A stretch of 64,000 nucleotides of DNA from assembly GCA_034231615.1 (NCBI GenBank), contig CM067306.1:31132617-31196616 (forward strand), read 5' to 3'. This DNA is from Meghimatium bilineatum. Lineage: Eukaryota; Mollusca; Gastropoda; Stylommatophora; Philomycidae. How positions within the stretch are numbered: the first letter of the stretch is position 1; each line of letters starts with the position of its first letter. This document shows positions 1 to 10,195 of this stretch, in pieces. The position numbers and the translations under genes were made by a program. The notes under the pieces were generated by a model, which ran no database searches, was not told the DNA's origin, and saw nothing but the letters and a program-made list of their open reading frames with translations.

Positions 1-534
1 TGCGAAAGATCACGTGTAAGTGCAGACATGTTAACTTTGCGGGTTGCATGGTACAATGATTGATGGCGTGCCTCTTGGCCTGAAATCTCTGCCTTCAGCA
101 CATGTGCTTGCTTGGTCAAAATTGTGGGCCTACCCGTTGTAAGGAATGGTCTGAACAGCCTTAGTTTCCAGCTTATATTGGCTGCATTAAACCCCTACTT
201 TACGTCTAGGAGCTGACCTTGATGGAGGATGCTACAGATGTTACGATGAAGTTAATAATACGCACAAACTGAGTCCCTCGAAAATTATACAGTAATGTGG
301 GGGGTCATCCTTCAAAAGAACAGATATAGACATGTTTCAAGTGAAAGAAAGATTTTTTAAATCGTTCATGTGATGCTATAAGATTTTTAATGTGATGTTC
401 ATTGGTTATCGACACAAAGTGTGAAAATCACGGGAAAAGTCAAAAGCAATAATATACCTACATACTGCTGATAAACTGGAACATGGTAATGAAGTTTTGC
501 CGTGCAAATCAATGATAGCACGAATAATAACACA
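1..534. other. Intergenic, no gene seen
   Basis: No convincing coding frame, RNA gene or clear repeat is visible. The stretch is AT-rich and its reading frames are short and broken. Confidence 0.5.
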
Positions 535-830
535 TACAAATTGACGCTTCGACCAAAAGACCTTTATCAAAAACATATTCATAACATGGTTCTTTTTTGT
601 TGTATTATGTTGTGAATCTGTTCTTGATAAAGGACTTTTGGTCGAACCGTCGACATTGTGTATGTTATTTGTGTTACCAGTGAATAGCGAAAAGTCGAAA
701 TTGTCAATTTCGAAGGATGAATGCGATGGTACACATGACTGTATTGCTGAAAAAAGGACTGGAGAAAAACAACATACAAAATTGACGTTTCGATTGTAAT
801 CCCTTCCTGAAGACAGCAATAACCATACAC
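535..830. repeat. Inverted-repeat (hairpin) element, degraded
   Basis: The arm at about 549-585 (cttcgaccaaaagacct...) is the near reverse complement of 612-652 (...aggacttttggtcgaa), around a short loop. A third, diverged copy of the flanking module (acatacaaaattgacgtttcg) appears at about 772-793. The arrangement suggests a small fold-back or MITE remnant. No transposase is present and the ends are not defined. Confidence 0.45.
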
Positions 831-1289
831 GTGGACAAAGATTGGAAAGAGTGATATCTATAGAATAGCTTATAAATTGCCAGATAAGAGTTGCAACAGT
901 TAAGCAAATTTATTTTTAGTCTAAATTAAACATGACCAGTAGTAGCAGGTGATGCTTAGTGCTATTGTGGGGGAGGCAGGACGGGAGGAGCACGTACGTA
1001 GTTTTACTACCAGCTGCGACACGGATTCAATAATCTAGTGACTTTTTTTTTTAAATTAATTCAGGACATGCTCCCAATGCGTGGGGAACTAAAGAGATCA
1101 TGGCTACAGGTCAGGACCTCTGCGCAGTATTTGTTAGTTGGTAACCAAAACCTGTATTGGGATAGGCTCAATCACCTGGGGAAAAAAAAAACAAAGAAAG
1201 AATGAGGGAGCAAACTCTTGATGTGCATTTATGCATAGTTTGCCCTTGTACATGGTACATTATTTCTTTGTATACTGTAGTTTCTCGAA
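831..1289. other. Intergenic, nothing recognised
   Basis: Low-complexity AT-rich DNA with short A and T runs (around 1026 and 1182). No coding or RNA gene signal is seen. Confidence 0.4.
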
Positions 1290-1930
1290 ATTTCTTCTTA
1301 GGCGTCCGTTGTCAAACTCATGCATTACTATCAGAATGTAAAAGCCACAAACACCAACACAAGATGATTATCACATTATGAACAGATCAGAGCAAGTTAT
1401 AATTCTGCGCCTCAGAACAGGACACAACCGACTCCGCAGTCACATGTATACAAAGTTCAAGATTGGCAACACAGCCATGTGTACATGTGGACAGGCAGCA
1501 CAGAGTGCCAAACATATACTTCAAGAGTGTTTTGAGCATGAAACGTTGAGGCAGACATATTGGCCAGAGGAAACAACACTGGAATCAAAGCTATATGGGA
1601 CACTGTATGAACTACAAAAGACAGTGAGTTTTATTCAGGAGACAGATTTACAGATATAGACATGTTTCAAGTGAACGAAAGAAGAAGAAAATCAGAATGT
1701 AGTCCGGAGAATGGAATTTCTTGTGTCATTGTTTACATCTTTGCTGCGATATCTGCTCCTTTCGAGATGACACGTCCTAATTCAGCTTGGCTTCTGAATC
1801 ACTTTGTCCATGTATGAGGTGTGACATCCAACTCCTCCCCATAATCTCCTTACTCACCTCTTACGACATTCATGGAAGGTAAATAGTGTTGTTATTATTT
1901 TCTCCCTTTTCGGGCCCCAACACCAGAAGA
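1290..1930 (-). mobile_element. SINE1 copy split by a LINE A fragment
   Basis: Segments 1290-1340 and 1702-1930 together match the reverse complement of SINE1: the reversed tail with cttctta, then tcaaactc and gtagtccggagaatgg, ending near the conserved head (ccttttcgggcc at about 1907-1918). The match is interrupted exactly by a LINE A 3' fragment flanked by an 11-bp target-site duplication. The SINE is therefore older than this LINE insertion. Confidence 0.7.
1341..1690 (+). mobile_element. LINE A, 5'-truncated 3' fragment
   Basis: It encodes the last ~93 residues of the LINE A polyprotein in frame from 1378 (starts MNRSEQVIILRLRTG), including the post-RNase H motif CxCG..H..C, and stops at 1657-1659. 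The usual 3' UTR and a (GAA)n tail follow. Target-site duplication atcagaatgta lies at 1330-1340 and 1691-1701. This is a dead-on-arrival insertion typical of target-primed reverse transcription. Confidence 0.9.
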
Positions 1931-1972
1931 GCAAATCTACCACTAAAACAAATGGAGTAGAGAAATGCCACT

Positions 1973-2046
1973 GAGTAAACAGTGAGAAATCGATAAAATA
2001 ACATGAATGATGGACTCTGAGTAAACAGTGAGAAATCGATAAAATA
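1973..2046. repeat. Short direct duplication
   Basis: A ~28-bp segment (tgagtaaacagtgagaaatc plus 8 bp) occurs at about 1973-2000 and again at about 2019-2046. No function is evident. Confidence 0.7.
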
Positions 2047-2274
2047 GATTTGCTGGATTACTGACCTGATTTGTAGACAATAATATTTGAATATTTAACC
2101 TAAATAAAAATGATAAAAATAAAATTCAGCAATATTTTTTATCACACGGCCTTCAAAAATGACAAGATGACTTCACTAAGGTTCTCACCTGTGATTACTT
2201 GGAAATGATTTGTAAAAGAAGGGGGCCGTCCATTAATTAAGTCAATAATTATAAGTGTAAAGAATTCGGATACA

Positions 2275-2291
2275 CCCCCCCCCCCCCCCCC
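2275..2291 (+). repeat. Poly-C tract
   Basis: A run of 17 cytosines. Similar homopolymer G/C runs occur near 2880, 40927 and 54464. The exact length may be affected by assembly. Confidence 0.8.
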
Positions 2292-2329
2292 GCTTAATTA
2301 ATTCACTCTTGTGAGGCCAACTTCTTGAT

Positions 2330-2485
2330 GTTGAGATGGGGCGTAGCCCAGCCAACTGAGGCTGGAAGCTAAGATTGGTTATTCATCCCCCCACATCGAG
2401 CAAGTCCTACCCAAACAAGCACATGTGATGAAGTCGGAGATACCAGGCCGAGAGGTGCACCAGTAACCATGGCATCACTCAACAC
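2330..2485 (+). mobile_element. LINE A 5'-UTR-like remnant
   Basis: The segment (gatggggcgtagcccagcc...gaggctggaagctaagattgg...caagtcctacccaaacaagca...) parallels the 5' untranslated region of the longest LINE A copy at about 21065-21215. It is not followed by LINE coding sequence. It may be an internally deleted LINE or a derived non-autonomous element that shares the LINE head. Confidence 0.55.
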
Positions 2486-3175
2486 GACTAGAAAATGTCA
2501 ATAAAAAATGTCCAAAAATACATTCAAATTATTGGCAGAAATTGAGGATCCCAGGGAAGAGAAGAGAAAGTGTGTCATCTCTGACAAGATAAGAAAAGCG
2601 CACAATCAAAATCTAACTTGGAATTTTATTCGGCAAACTTTTTGATGGCTGCTAGAAAGGAGAGCGAAGCAGTTATGGGAATGCCCCATAAGTTATGGGG
2701 GTATCATGTTGTTGGTTTCTAACCAAGAGCCTTATTGCGACGAAACAAGTAAATAGTATCCCCCTTTTCCCGCCATTGAGCACACCGAGGAATATGGTAC
2801 AAAGCCAGTATTTTTTTTAATTTATGAGAAAAAGCTCCAGAATAATCGGTTCACAAACTGAATCTAGAAATGGGGAGGGGGGGGGGCAGAAGTAACAATG
2901 CAAATATCAAAATAAAGAGTAATTGGTATAGTGTTATGTCAATAAAGTGAAATAACAACACACTTGTCATTGTTATAATCTTTATTGACATATACTGGTA
3001 ACACTTATACCTATTTATGTTTATTTTGATAATTTTTATTTAACTGCATGATGCCCTCTGTCACTCTCCCATGACATTTGGTACCCATTTCCTTAGGCTG
3101 GGCTGACCTAGGATCCGTTGGTGATTAATATTTTTAGATGAACTGAAAATTTCTTGATCTTTAGCGTTCATCATC
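2486..3175. other. Intergenic, nothing recognised
   Basis: AT-rich sequence with a G tract near 2874-2886 and several stop-riddled frames. No gene or known repeat could be identified. Confidence 0.4.
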
Positions 3176-3188
3176 AAACTCCCGCTTC

Positions 3189-3343
3189 CTGCCGAAGACG
3201 GATTTGTCGGGCCATTGGCGCAAATAAAACTGCGACACAGCGCATTTCCATTCTCTGGACTACATCCTGCTGAAAATCTAATAGGACCATGGTCCTGCTA
3301 CAAGAGAAATTCAGCAGGAGTTTGAGAATGTACGTTGAAGAAG
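3189..3343 (+). mobile_element. SINE2 copy with perfect TSD
   Basis: A 155-bp copy of SINE2: conserved head gccgaagacgga, core catttccattctctggacta and tail ending in GAAGAAG. The 13-bp duplication aaactcccgcttc lies at 3176-3188 and 3344-3356, which fixes both ends. No coding potential is seen. Confidence 0.85.
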
Positions 3344-3469
3344 AAACTCCCGCTTCGTCTCTCTTTGTATACAATGATCATACGAGATTTCTGTTTTATT
3401 TGTAACAATGACCCGACACATCTATCTTCGATGGAGAACTGGAAACAGAACCATGGACAAGCCCGTATA

Positions 3470-3722
3470 TTGCCATTGCCCGAAAGGAGAGCAGAGAAAA
3501 GTGGCACTGTTACCTTCCATGCATGTCATAAGAGGTGAATAAGGAGGTTTTGTGGATAGAGTTGGCCCATCACAAAGCTTGTCAAGTGACTCAGAAACCA
3601 TGCTGATGTCGAATGTGTCCGTCCGAAGATGCATATACCACAATCCAGCTGTAAATCATGACAGAAAACATTCCGTTCTCCTGACTACATCCTGCTAATC
3701 TGCAGGAATTTGAGAAAAGAAC
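3470..3722 (+). mobile_element. SINE1 copy, diverged
   Basis: It matches SINE1 from the head (gcccgaaaggagagcagag) through gttaccttccatgcatgtc and actacatcctgctaatctgc to the tail (gaatttgagaaaagaac). A short reversed piece (actcctgcaggtttgcatga, 3795-3862) lies just downstream, so an inverted SINE1 pair is present. Confidence 0.75.
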
Positions 3723-3885
3723 TTTGGAAAACCCAATTAGGAAGCCCCAGGGCATTTCCAGTGAGCTAACATTAACCACTAACTGTTACAGGAGCCACTA
3801 CTTTTCTCAAACTCCTGCAGGTTTGCATGATGTAGTCCAAAGAATGGAATGTGTTGTCCAATGGAATCCCTCTATATTGCATTCA

Positions 3886-3950
3886 TTTATAACAAATTTC
3901 CCTATAGGGGTCTATAACAAATTTCCCTATAGGGGCCTATAACAAATTTA
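3886..3950. repeat. Short tandem repeat, ~27 bp unit
   Basis: About 2.5 copies of tataacaaatttccctatag followed by gggg(t/c)c. Each unit contains the self-complementary ccctataggg. Confidence 0.8.
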
Positions 3951-4097
3951 TATAACAGTACTTCTCAAAATCCCTTATATTTATTCTTTTATTTATACAG
4001 TATATGACAAATAAGTCAAAAACAAAAAATAGGTAGTTGAAGAACATAGGCGCAAAACATCAAATACCACCTGAACCAGGGTAGCAGATGTGATTAC

Positions 4098-4310
4098 TTT
4101 AATGTGAAGTTTTACCTACAAACAAAAAAAGTAATTTGTCCATTTGCATGTGAAAATCCCACTATTAGACTGGAAATTTGAAGACCATTTTTTTTAAATT
4201 GCTAAGAGTGGGGTTTTTACCTACCCTTTGATTAAGTTCCTATTAAGATAAGTCATGTTCAGATTTGCTGAGGCTGGGGTGTACGCACACCCCGAACCAT
4301 GCATACAAAG
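4098..4310 (+). repeat. Interspersed repeat R5, copy 1
   Basis: About 210 bp similar to 8130-8345: both hold ttttacct..aa, then (t)cccactatt or ttcactatt, ggggtttttacc and aagtcatgttca, ending in a run of g and t. Class unknown; no ends or coding sequence identified. Confidence 0.6.
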
Positions 4311-5406
4311 ACTGAATACAACTGATAATTATAAACTACAAACCATGAGAACATTTTTAAATTGTGCGTCCGTCTTATTCTTAATAATCAAGTCATTGGC
4401 ATTTCAATTAAATTTTATGTTAACATGTATAATTTCTACACAAATTCAACCAATTAAATTACTCTTATTATAAGAAATTCACTCATTTTTAAAAACTAGT
4501 ATACTTTATAAAGTTTTTCACAACAATGGTACAGTATAAAGCATCTAAAATGGTCCTGTCCCTGCAAAACCAGGACATCTGGTCACCCTGGGTATAGAGA
4601 TGGTTGGTTGGTTGCTGATCTAGCAGTTCATGCCCTTTGATCCAGGATATAGAGATAAGCATATACTAATTTTCACTAAAAAATATTTATAGAAATAGTG
4701 GATTAGATTAGACTTACCTTCAGTTTTCTGAGGTATCCAGTTTTCTTGATATCTGAGCCTGGCCGCTCATATGTATACTGTCTACTGCCCATACTTTGGA
4801 AATGTGTATCTTTATTGACAATGACAACCAACAACTATGGTGGACACTGACCCCTTGTCCTGACTGTCCCCTTTGAACTAACTGACTCCTTTCTTGAGTA
4901 ATAACAAATGTTCTTATATTTCCTTTTTGGCTGAAGAATAATGCTATCTGCATCTTTCAATGTACGTCATGTTTGTGGCTTGATATAATAACGTCACGAA
5001 GATGTTAGGAAGATTTATTGCGCAGAAAATTATGTGCTATTAGCAGGAACACCTGCTCATGAGCTGTTTGGTTGTGTGATCCAGTTTCTGTTGACAAGAA
5101 AGCAAGGAGATATATTGTCAATCATTACTTATATTGTTACATTCTGTTTTTAAAAAACAGTTACTCAGTTTTAAAATGTCCACATTTGCAAACTCAACAT
5201 ACAATTAATATGAACCCACTGTGCAGAATATCTGGTTTTGAAATAGCAGACAAACTAGCAAAAACTTTACTTTCGCTTTATAACCCTTTATGGTATGCCT
5301 CGCAGCATCAGGGGTATGTGGTTTCTGGAGATGGCTTTTTTTCTGTGCTTCATATAAGTCTGTTTATGCTGACTCATTTATTTATCAAGGAAATATAAGT
5401 AAGTAA
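4311..5406. other. Intergenic, nothing recognised
   Basis: AT-rich sequence. The longest frame (5072-5398, +) has no recognisable motif and ordinary AT-rich codon content, so I do not call it a gene. Confidence 0.4.
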
Positions 5407-5828
5407 ATATTGTCCTCTGGCTTCCTACTTATATTTACCTGTATTCACAATTATTCGAAGCAAAATTGTATTGTCTATATATGTTATCCATGTTTACAAG
5501 AAGACCTATCGGCCCTTGTATAACTAATACGGATATTATGTTATATGTTTGTTGTTACTGAGGATGTTTCAATACCTGTATGGGATGTTTGTTGTTGTTG
5601 TAATAGTCCTTGTCTCGATCGGTCAGTTCTGGTGACTTTGTGTGCACGGTTTGAATGGCTTAATGAAATCACATCTTTTTTTGGAGATGCGGTTAGTCAA
5701 GTGCGGAAGAACGCATGTTCAATAGTTGCTAGGCGATTTGGTGCTGTTGAACGGACTGGTTCAATTCCCGTTAGTCTCAAGAATTTTTAAAAATTGTCCT
5801 CTGGCTTCCTACTTATATTTACTTGTAT
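5407..5828. repeat. Segment bounded by ~37-bp direct repeats
   Basis: attgtcctctggcttcctac plus about 17 more bases occurs at about 5407-5443 and 5792-5828. The ~350 bp between them contain an open frame (5545-5790, +) with no recognised domain. The direct repeats are too long for an ordinary TSD. They may be a local duplication or ends of an unknown element. Confidence 0.5.
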
Positions 5829-6949
5829 TATATTGGCACTAGGACCAGCTCCAGAGTCAGTGAACAAGGTCGCACAAGAAAACTGTCCCCAATGAGGCCC
5901 GTTTCTGTCACCTTTTTATGATTTGCCTAAAACTGAGCAAGACATTATCATTATACAAGTTTCAAACACAACCTGCAACAGCTTTGTCTGGATGATTTTT
6001 CTACACGAACCCCTGTACCTTACTTCACATGGAGAAACTGTCCTTAATCTCTGAAGTAGGCACATTCTCCTGTCTCTCCCTCTTCATCCAAAGCAACTTC
6101 TTTCATCTGTCGTCTGTTAAACTTCTACGGTGAAGGCTTTGCGACTATTCAGTGATGATTTCTTAGGGCACGCCGACGAAATCCGAGGAAACCGAAAATT
6201 TTTGCAGAAAGAATCGTTCAAAACGATGATAACCATGTCAATGCAAACCAAGGTTTCAATGTAATATATTTGATCTAAAAATGGATTTTATAAAATATGG
6301 TAGCATATCCTATTCAGGACGTAGCTATCAACCTAAAATTTTTTGGCTGTAGTGATTTTCTAGCAATTTAAATATGTACATCACTGTTTTCTGAAGGTCT
6401 GTATGCACAATTGGAGCTGCGTGGGGTGCAAAGGGAACGCAATGCTCTAGGCGGACCCAGGGTTAGCAGATAACAAAGATCCCAAATGTACCTCCTCGCG
6501 GTGCACCCTGGTAACAGAAAACAGCAGCTTGAGCTGATTCTGGTCAAATCATTTGGGGATCGTGTCTGAGAATGTGGAGGAAGCAGATGGAAATAGATTT
6601 GACTGCAAAAGAGACAGACAATATTTCAGACACCATCTGCATCACCACATACAGCGACATACAGTGACGCCTGTTAGTCCAGTCAGAACATTGGAGGTGC
6701 GGCCAATGTAAAAGGCACGTAAAGGTGGTTGCATGGAGAGAAACAAATATATGTCATAATGAGTACAATGATATAATGAAAGGGCAGAACAGCGCCAGAC
6801 GGCAGCGCGAACTGCAAATGAAAAGTTCCTAGGAAAGGGGAATTATAAGCTCTGTTAGCTCGAGACGAGCTTCTAGTTACCTGTGATCCTTATAAGCAGA
6901 AACCCAGACCCAATCTTGGGCGCTCGGAAAAGCAAGAAGACCTAAACCA
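5829..6949. other. Intergenic, nothing recognised
   Basis: No coding, RNA or repeat signal could be supported. Confidence 0.35.
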
Positions 6950-7345
6950 ACTCTAATGTCGATCCTTCCTATACCGGAAATATGCTCGCAAAGAGAAAGG
7001 GTTCAGAACCCGATGGGCTTAGACAAGAAGGGGACAACGATGGCAGTCCTGGCCCAACTCTATTGTCAAGATTTCCTATACCGGAAATACACTTGCAGAG
7101 AGAAAGGGTTCAGTACCTGATGGGCTCAGGCGCTATTGGGACAAGGTCGCTCAGCTCGAGAACGCCTTGCTCTCAAATGCGTGGTGTGAGACTCAAACTT
7201 GTGCGAGGGGTTCACGATGTCTGAAAACGACGCCTCAGGTAGGAGGGCGAATGAGCCAGGGTCAAACTCTTCTGGCAAGTTCTTCCTCATACGGAACCAG
7301 GCTCGCGGATGAGAAAAGGTTCAGTACCCGATGGACACAGGCAGA
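6950..7345 (+). repeat. Degenerate tandem repeat, ~105 bp period
   Basis: Three related units begin near 6951, 7058 and 7264. They share aactctaatgtc-type starts, cctataccggaaat, a self-complementary gggttcagaaccc-type block and gatgggct. The spacing (107, then 206) suggests one diverged unit between the last two. Open frames across it (6982-7224 and 7167-7508, +) repeat with the units and show no known domain. Confidence 0.6.
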
Positions 7346-7559
7346 GTTCGTCCAATTGCACGAGATGGGTTATAGACGGTGGAGCACCTCGTGCCAGATA
7401 GATGCGCTCGACAAGCGCCTTGGCGAAGAGGCACTACACACCAGTGTGCCCAGCAACAGATACACAGGCTGTCACGGACTAGGGACCAAACCCAAAATAA
7501 AGGAATGACGAAAATGGATGTGCTGGACCTTGGACGTCCTCACCACAAGTGGCCAACCG

Positions 7560-7675
7560 GGGTGCAAATAATCACAGTTTTACTGTGGAACTTGCAGCAC
7601 AACGTACCTCACGCTCCCTGGCGGAAATCACACAAAATATTTGTTGTGGTTATTTGAGAGCGAACGCTGAAGAAG
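7560..7675 (+). mobile_element. SINE3 3' portion
   Basis: The block gcaaataatcacagttttac, gcagcacaacgtacctcacg, ggcggaaatcacacaaaata, then gagcgaacgctgaagaagg recurs at 10055-10195 and 35115-35250. The tail resembles those of SINE1, SINE2 and the LINEs. Confidence 0.65.
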
Positions 7676-7930
7676 GAGGAGCTGCGTAGCGCAGTGGTTA
7701 GCACACTGGCTTCGCATATAAGTGGTCTTTGAATCATTCCCCAGTTGAGGCGGAAATGTTTTTCAGACCGCAATGGCTTCCGAGGTCAACCCAGCCTTAA
7801 TTGGGTACCAGATTAGTCAGGTAAGTAAAGACTGTGAGGGAGAGAAGATGGCTACCGCCCTCATATAGCAGAGCCACTGAAACGTTAACATCTCACACCC
7901 TATTGCATTAATAAATGCTATGGGTTCACT
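7676..7930 (+). mobile_element. tRNA-derived SINE
   Basis: The head resembles a tRNA gene with a pol III A box (tagcgcagtggttagcac at about 7687-7704) and a weaker B-box region (gtctttgaatcattcc). A tRNA-unrelated body follows (gggtaccagattagtcagg, taccgccctcat) and ends in attaataaatgctatgggtt. The same 3' end occurs at 59805-59898 with a clean TSD. Not a functional tRNA: the cloverleaf is not closed. Confidence 0.7.
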
Positions 7931-7934
7931 TTAT

Positions 7935-8010
7935 GCACAATTGCCTGCAGTGGGATTCAAACCTGGTATCTTAGTCATCACAGAAGCACCACGCCAACAC
8001 AGAGATGGAC
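7935..8010 (-). mobile_element. tRNA-like SINE head, reverse orientation
   Basis: On the minus strand a good B box (ggtttgaatcccac, at about 7946-7959) and a plausible A-box region (ttggcgtggtgctt) lie ~40 bp apart, as in a tRNA head. It directly follows the plus-strand SINE in tail-to-tail orientation. It could be an independent SINE. Confidence 0.5.
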
Positions 8011-8129
8011 TGTGGATTGCATATCATATTTTGGATGTCATGAATAGCCCAGCATACTGGTTGTCATAAGCAACCCAGCGTACTGGTTGTCATGAACAAC
8101 CCAGGAAAGAGGTTATGGCAAACAACTGC

Positions 8130-8345
8130 ATTCAGGAAGGGGTTTTACCTATAAGAAAAAAAAGTCATTTGTCAGTTTCTTGTGTAAATTTCACTATTTG
8201 ACAGGAAATTTTAAGTCCTTTTAAACTAAAAGCAGCTAATGAAGGGGTTTTTACCAACCTTTTGGTTAAGTTCCTAGTACTAAAAGTCATGTTCATATTT
8301 GCTGGGGGGGTGTATGTATTAGAACACCCACATCCCCTCCCCAAT
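8130..8345 (+). repeat. Interspersed repeat R5, copy 2
   Basis: Second copy of the ~210 bp repeat described at 4098-4310. It ends in a G run and a gtgtatgta / aacacccac segment. Class unknown. Confidence 0.6.
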
Positions 8346-8540
8346 CTATGGACCTAATTCCAGCTTTTTTTAAACAATAGTGGTTTGCAGGCCAATATTA
8401 ACATTTCAAAATTTTAATATTTCTGCTCGACTGTCTGCAGCACTACCTCTCAGTCACAGACCTGGATAAAATGTAGTCTACAAAACAAATTATCAATGAT
8501 TTATAATAATGGAAAACCAGATACTCCTACATCGTCATTG

Positions 8541-9017
8541 TAGTTAGTGAGCACTAAGCTGGAGTCATGTTGCTCACATGTAGTTAGTGAGCACTGAGCT
8601 GGAGTCATGTTGCTCACATGTAGTTAGTGAGCACTGAGCTGGAGTCATGTTGCTCACATGTAGTTAGTGAGCACTAAGCTGGAGTCATGTTGCTCACATG
8701 TTAGTGAGCACTAAGCTGGAGTCATGTTGCTCACATGTAGTTAGTGAGCACTAAGCTGGAGTCATGTTGCTCACATGTAGTTAGTGAGCACTGAGCTGGA
8801 GTCATGTTGCTCACATGTAGTTAGTGAGCACTGAGCTGGAGTCATGTTGCTCACATGTAGTTAGTGAGCACTAAGCTGGAGTCATGTTGCTCACATGTAG
8901 TTAGTGAGCACTGAGCTGGAGTCATGTTGCTCACATGTAGTTAGTGAGCACTGAGCTGGAGTCATGTTGCTCACATGTAGTTAGTGAGCACTAAGCTGGA
9001 GTCATGTTGCTCACATC
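8541..9017. repeat. Minisatellite, 12 units of 40 bp
   Basis: Twelve near-identical units begin tagttagtgagcact. The fifth (8701-8737) lacks 3 bp. Every unit has the complementary pair gtgagca / tgctcac, ~17 nt apart, so each can form a hairpin. The only common variant is actAagct versus actGagct, in the order A G G A A A G G A G G A. The absence of unique spacers and the near-identical units argue against a CRISPR array. Confidence 0.97.
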
Positions 9018-9640
9018 TTATAACTTTAAGGCGAGCACAAAGAACACAGAAAAAATGTACAATTGGTGGAGAAACAGACAAGTCTGAGTGACCCATACAT
9101 AGGGTATTGTCTGAAATTATTAGGAAAATGGGTACCAAAATAAAACCATTTAACACTTTATGACAAAGCAACAATATATTTGTCGGTAGAGCATTTTTCT
9201 TAAAGGTGGCCAGACAATTTGTCGTCTTTGTTAAGAGTTAAAATGCTCTCACTAAGAGTGTATTTGATTCCAATGATTATATTTCAGTTTCAACCGTGTA
9301 TGATATCAGTTCCGTTCTTAAATCTATTCTCGATGAACATCACATGCCTCTGGTTCTGAACTGTAATCAATAATGCATCAGAATATCAACAGCAACATTT
9401 GGTTTTTCTGATGGCATCCTTATCTATTCTTCGAAAAATATATAATCACTATAAATGATGTTTTTGTACTTCAAATGTGATAAGACTTTCATAGATTATG
9501 TGCATAATGATGAGTTTCATTTTGTGAGCTGCTTGTGAATTTAAATTAATTGACATTGGTAAGTGTAAATTTATAGTTTTTCTCTTCTTAAGTTTATATT
9601 ATCCCCCCTGCCTATATCTCATTTTATATTTAATTATTGC
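9018..9640. other. Intergenic, nothing recognised
   Basis: AT-rich DNA without supported features. Confidence 0.4.
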
Positions 9641-9647
9641 TCATGTG

Positions 9648-9868
9648 TTGCCAGGGCACGAAATGAGAGAAAAGAATATCATTGTTTACCTTCAATGAAT
9701 GTTGAAGAGACGGCTGAAGTTATAGGGTGGAATTGACTGTCTCATCCCAAATAGGGTCAAAGTGACCCAGAAGCCATGCTGAACTCGTGTTAGACAATGC
9801 ATTCTGTTCTCTGGAATATATACTACTAACATGCAGGAGTTTGAAAACAAACGCAGAAGAAGAATATA
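9648..9868 (+). mobile_element. SINE1 copy, diverged
   Basis: It matches SINE1 across ttgtttaccttcaatgaatg, catcccaaatagggtcaaag, gacccagaagccatgctgaa and atgcaggagtttgaaaac, and ends in cgcagaagaagaa. Confidence 0.8.
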
Positions 9869-10054
9869 TAATTATAATTAGTGGCATTACTATTGAAAGT
9901 GCTCAATGGTATTGACTATTGCTGTTGGTGGTCACCCCTTCCTAGTTTCTGTGGTGTCTGTGAGCTACCTGACTGTCTTAGTCTTTATACAAATAAAAGA
10001 ACTATCAAGTATTATAAGTTTATTGTGTCTATTCTGAATATTAGAGAGTAGGGC

Positions 10055-10195
10055 ATGCCGAAAACGGATGTCCTGTGCAGGAAGACGTAAAAATATTATA
10101 CACAGCACAACCGTACCTCACGCTCATTGTCGGAAATCAAATCTGATTGTTTAGTTAGTGTTACTGGAGTGCAAACGCAGAAGGAACCAGTGTTC
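10055..10195 (+). mobile_element. SINE3 copy, 3' portion
   Basis: It shares gccgaaaacggatgtcctg, acagcacaaccgtacctcac, gtcggaaatcaaatctg and gcaaacgcagaagga with the copies at 7560 and 35115. No TSD was found. Confidence 0.6.

Noticed and set aside
7676-7760. Functional tRNA gene
   Set aside because: A-box-like sequence is present, but the acceptor stem and B box do not form a proper cloverleaf and a SINE body follows.
8541-9017. CRISPR-like array of ~40-bp repeats
   Set aside because: Units are contiguous with no unique spacers, and the setting is an intron-bearing animal genome. It is a minisatellite.
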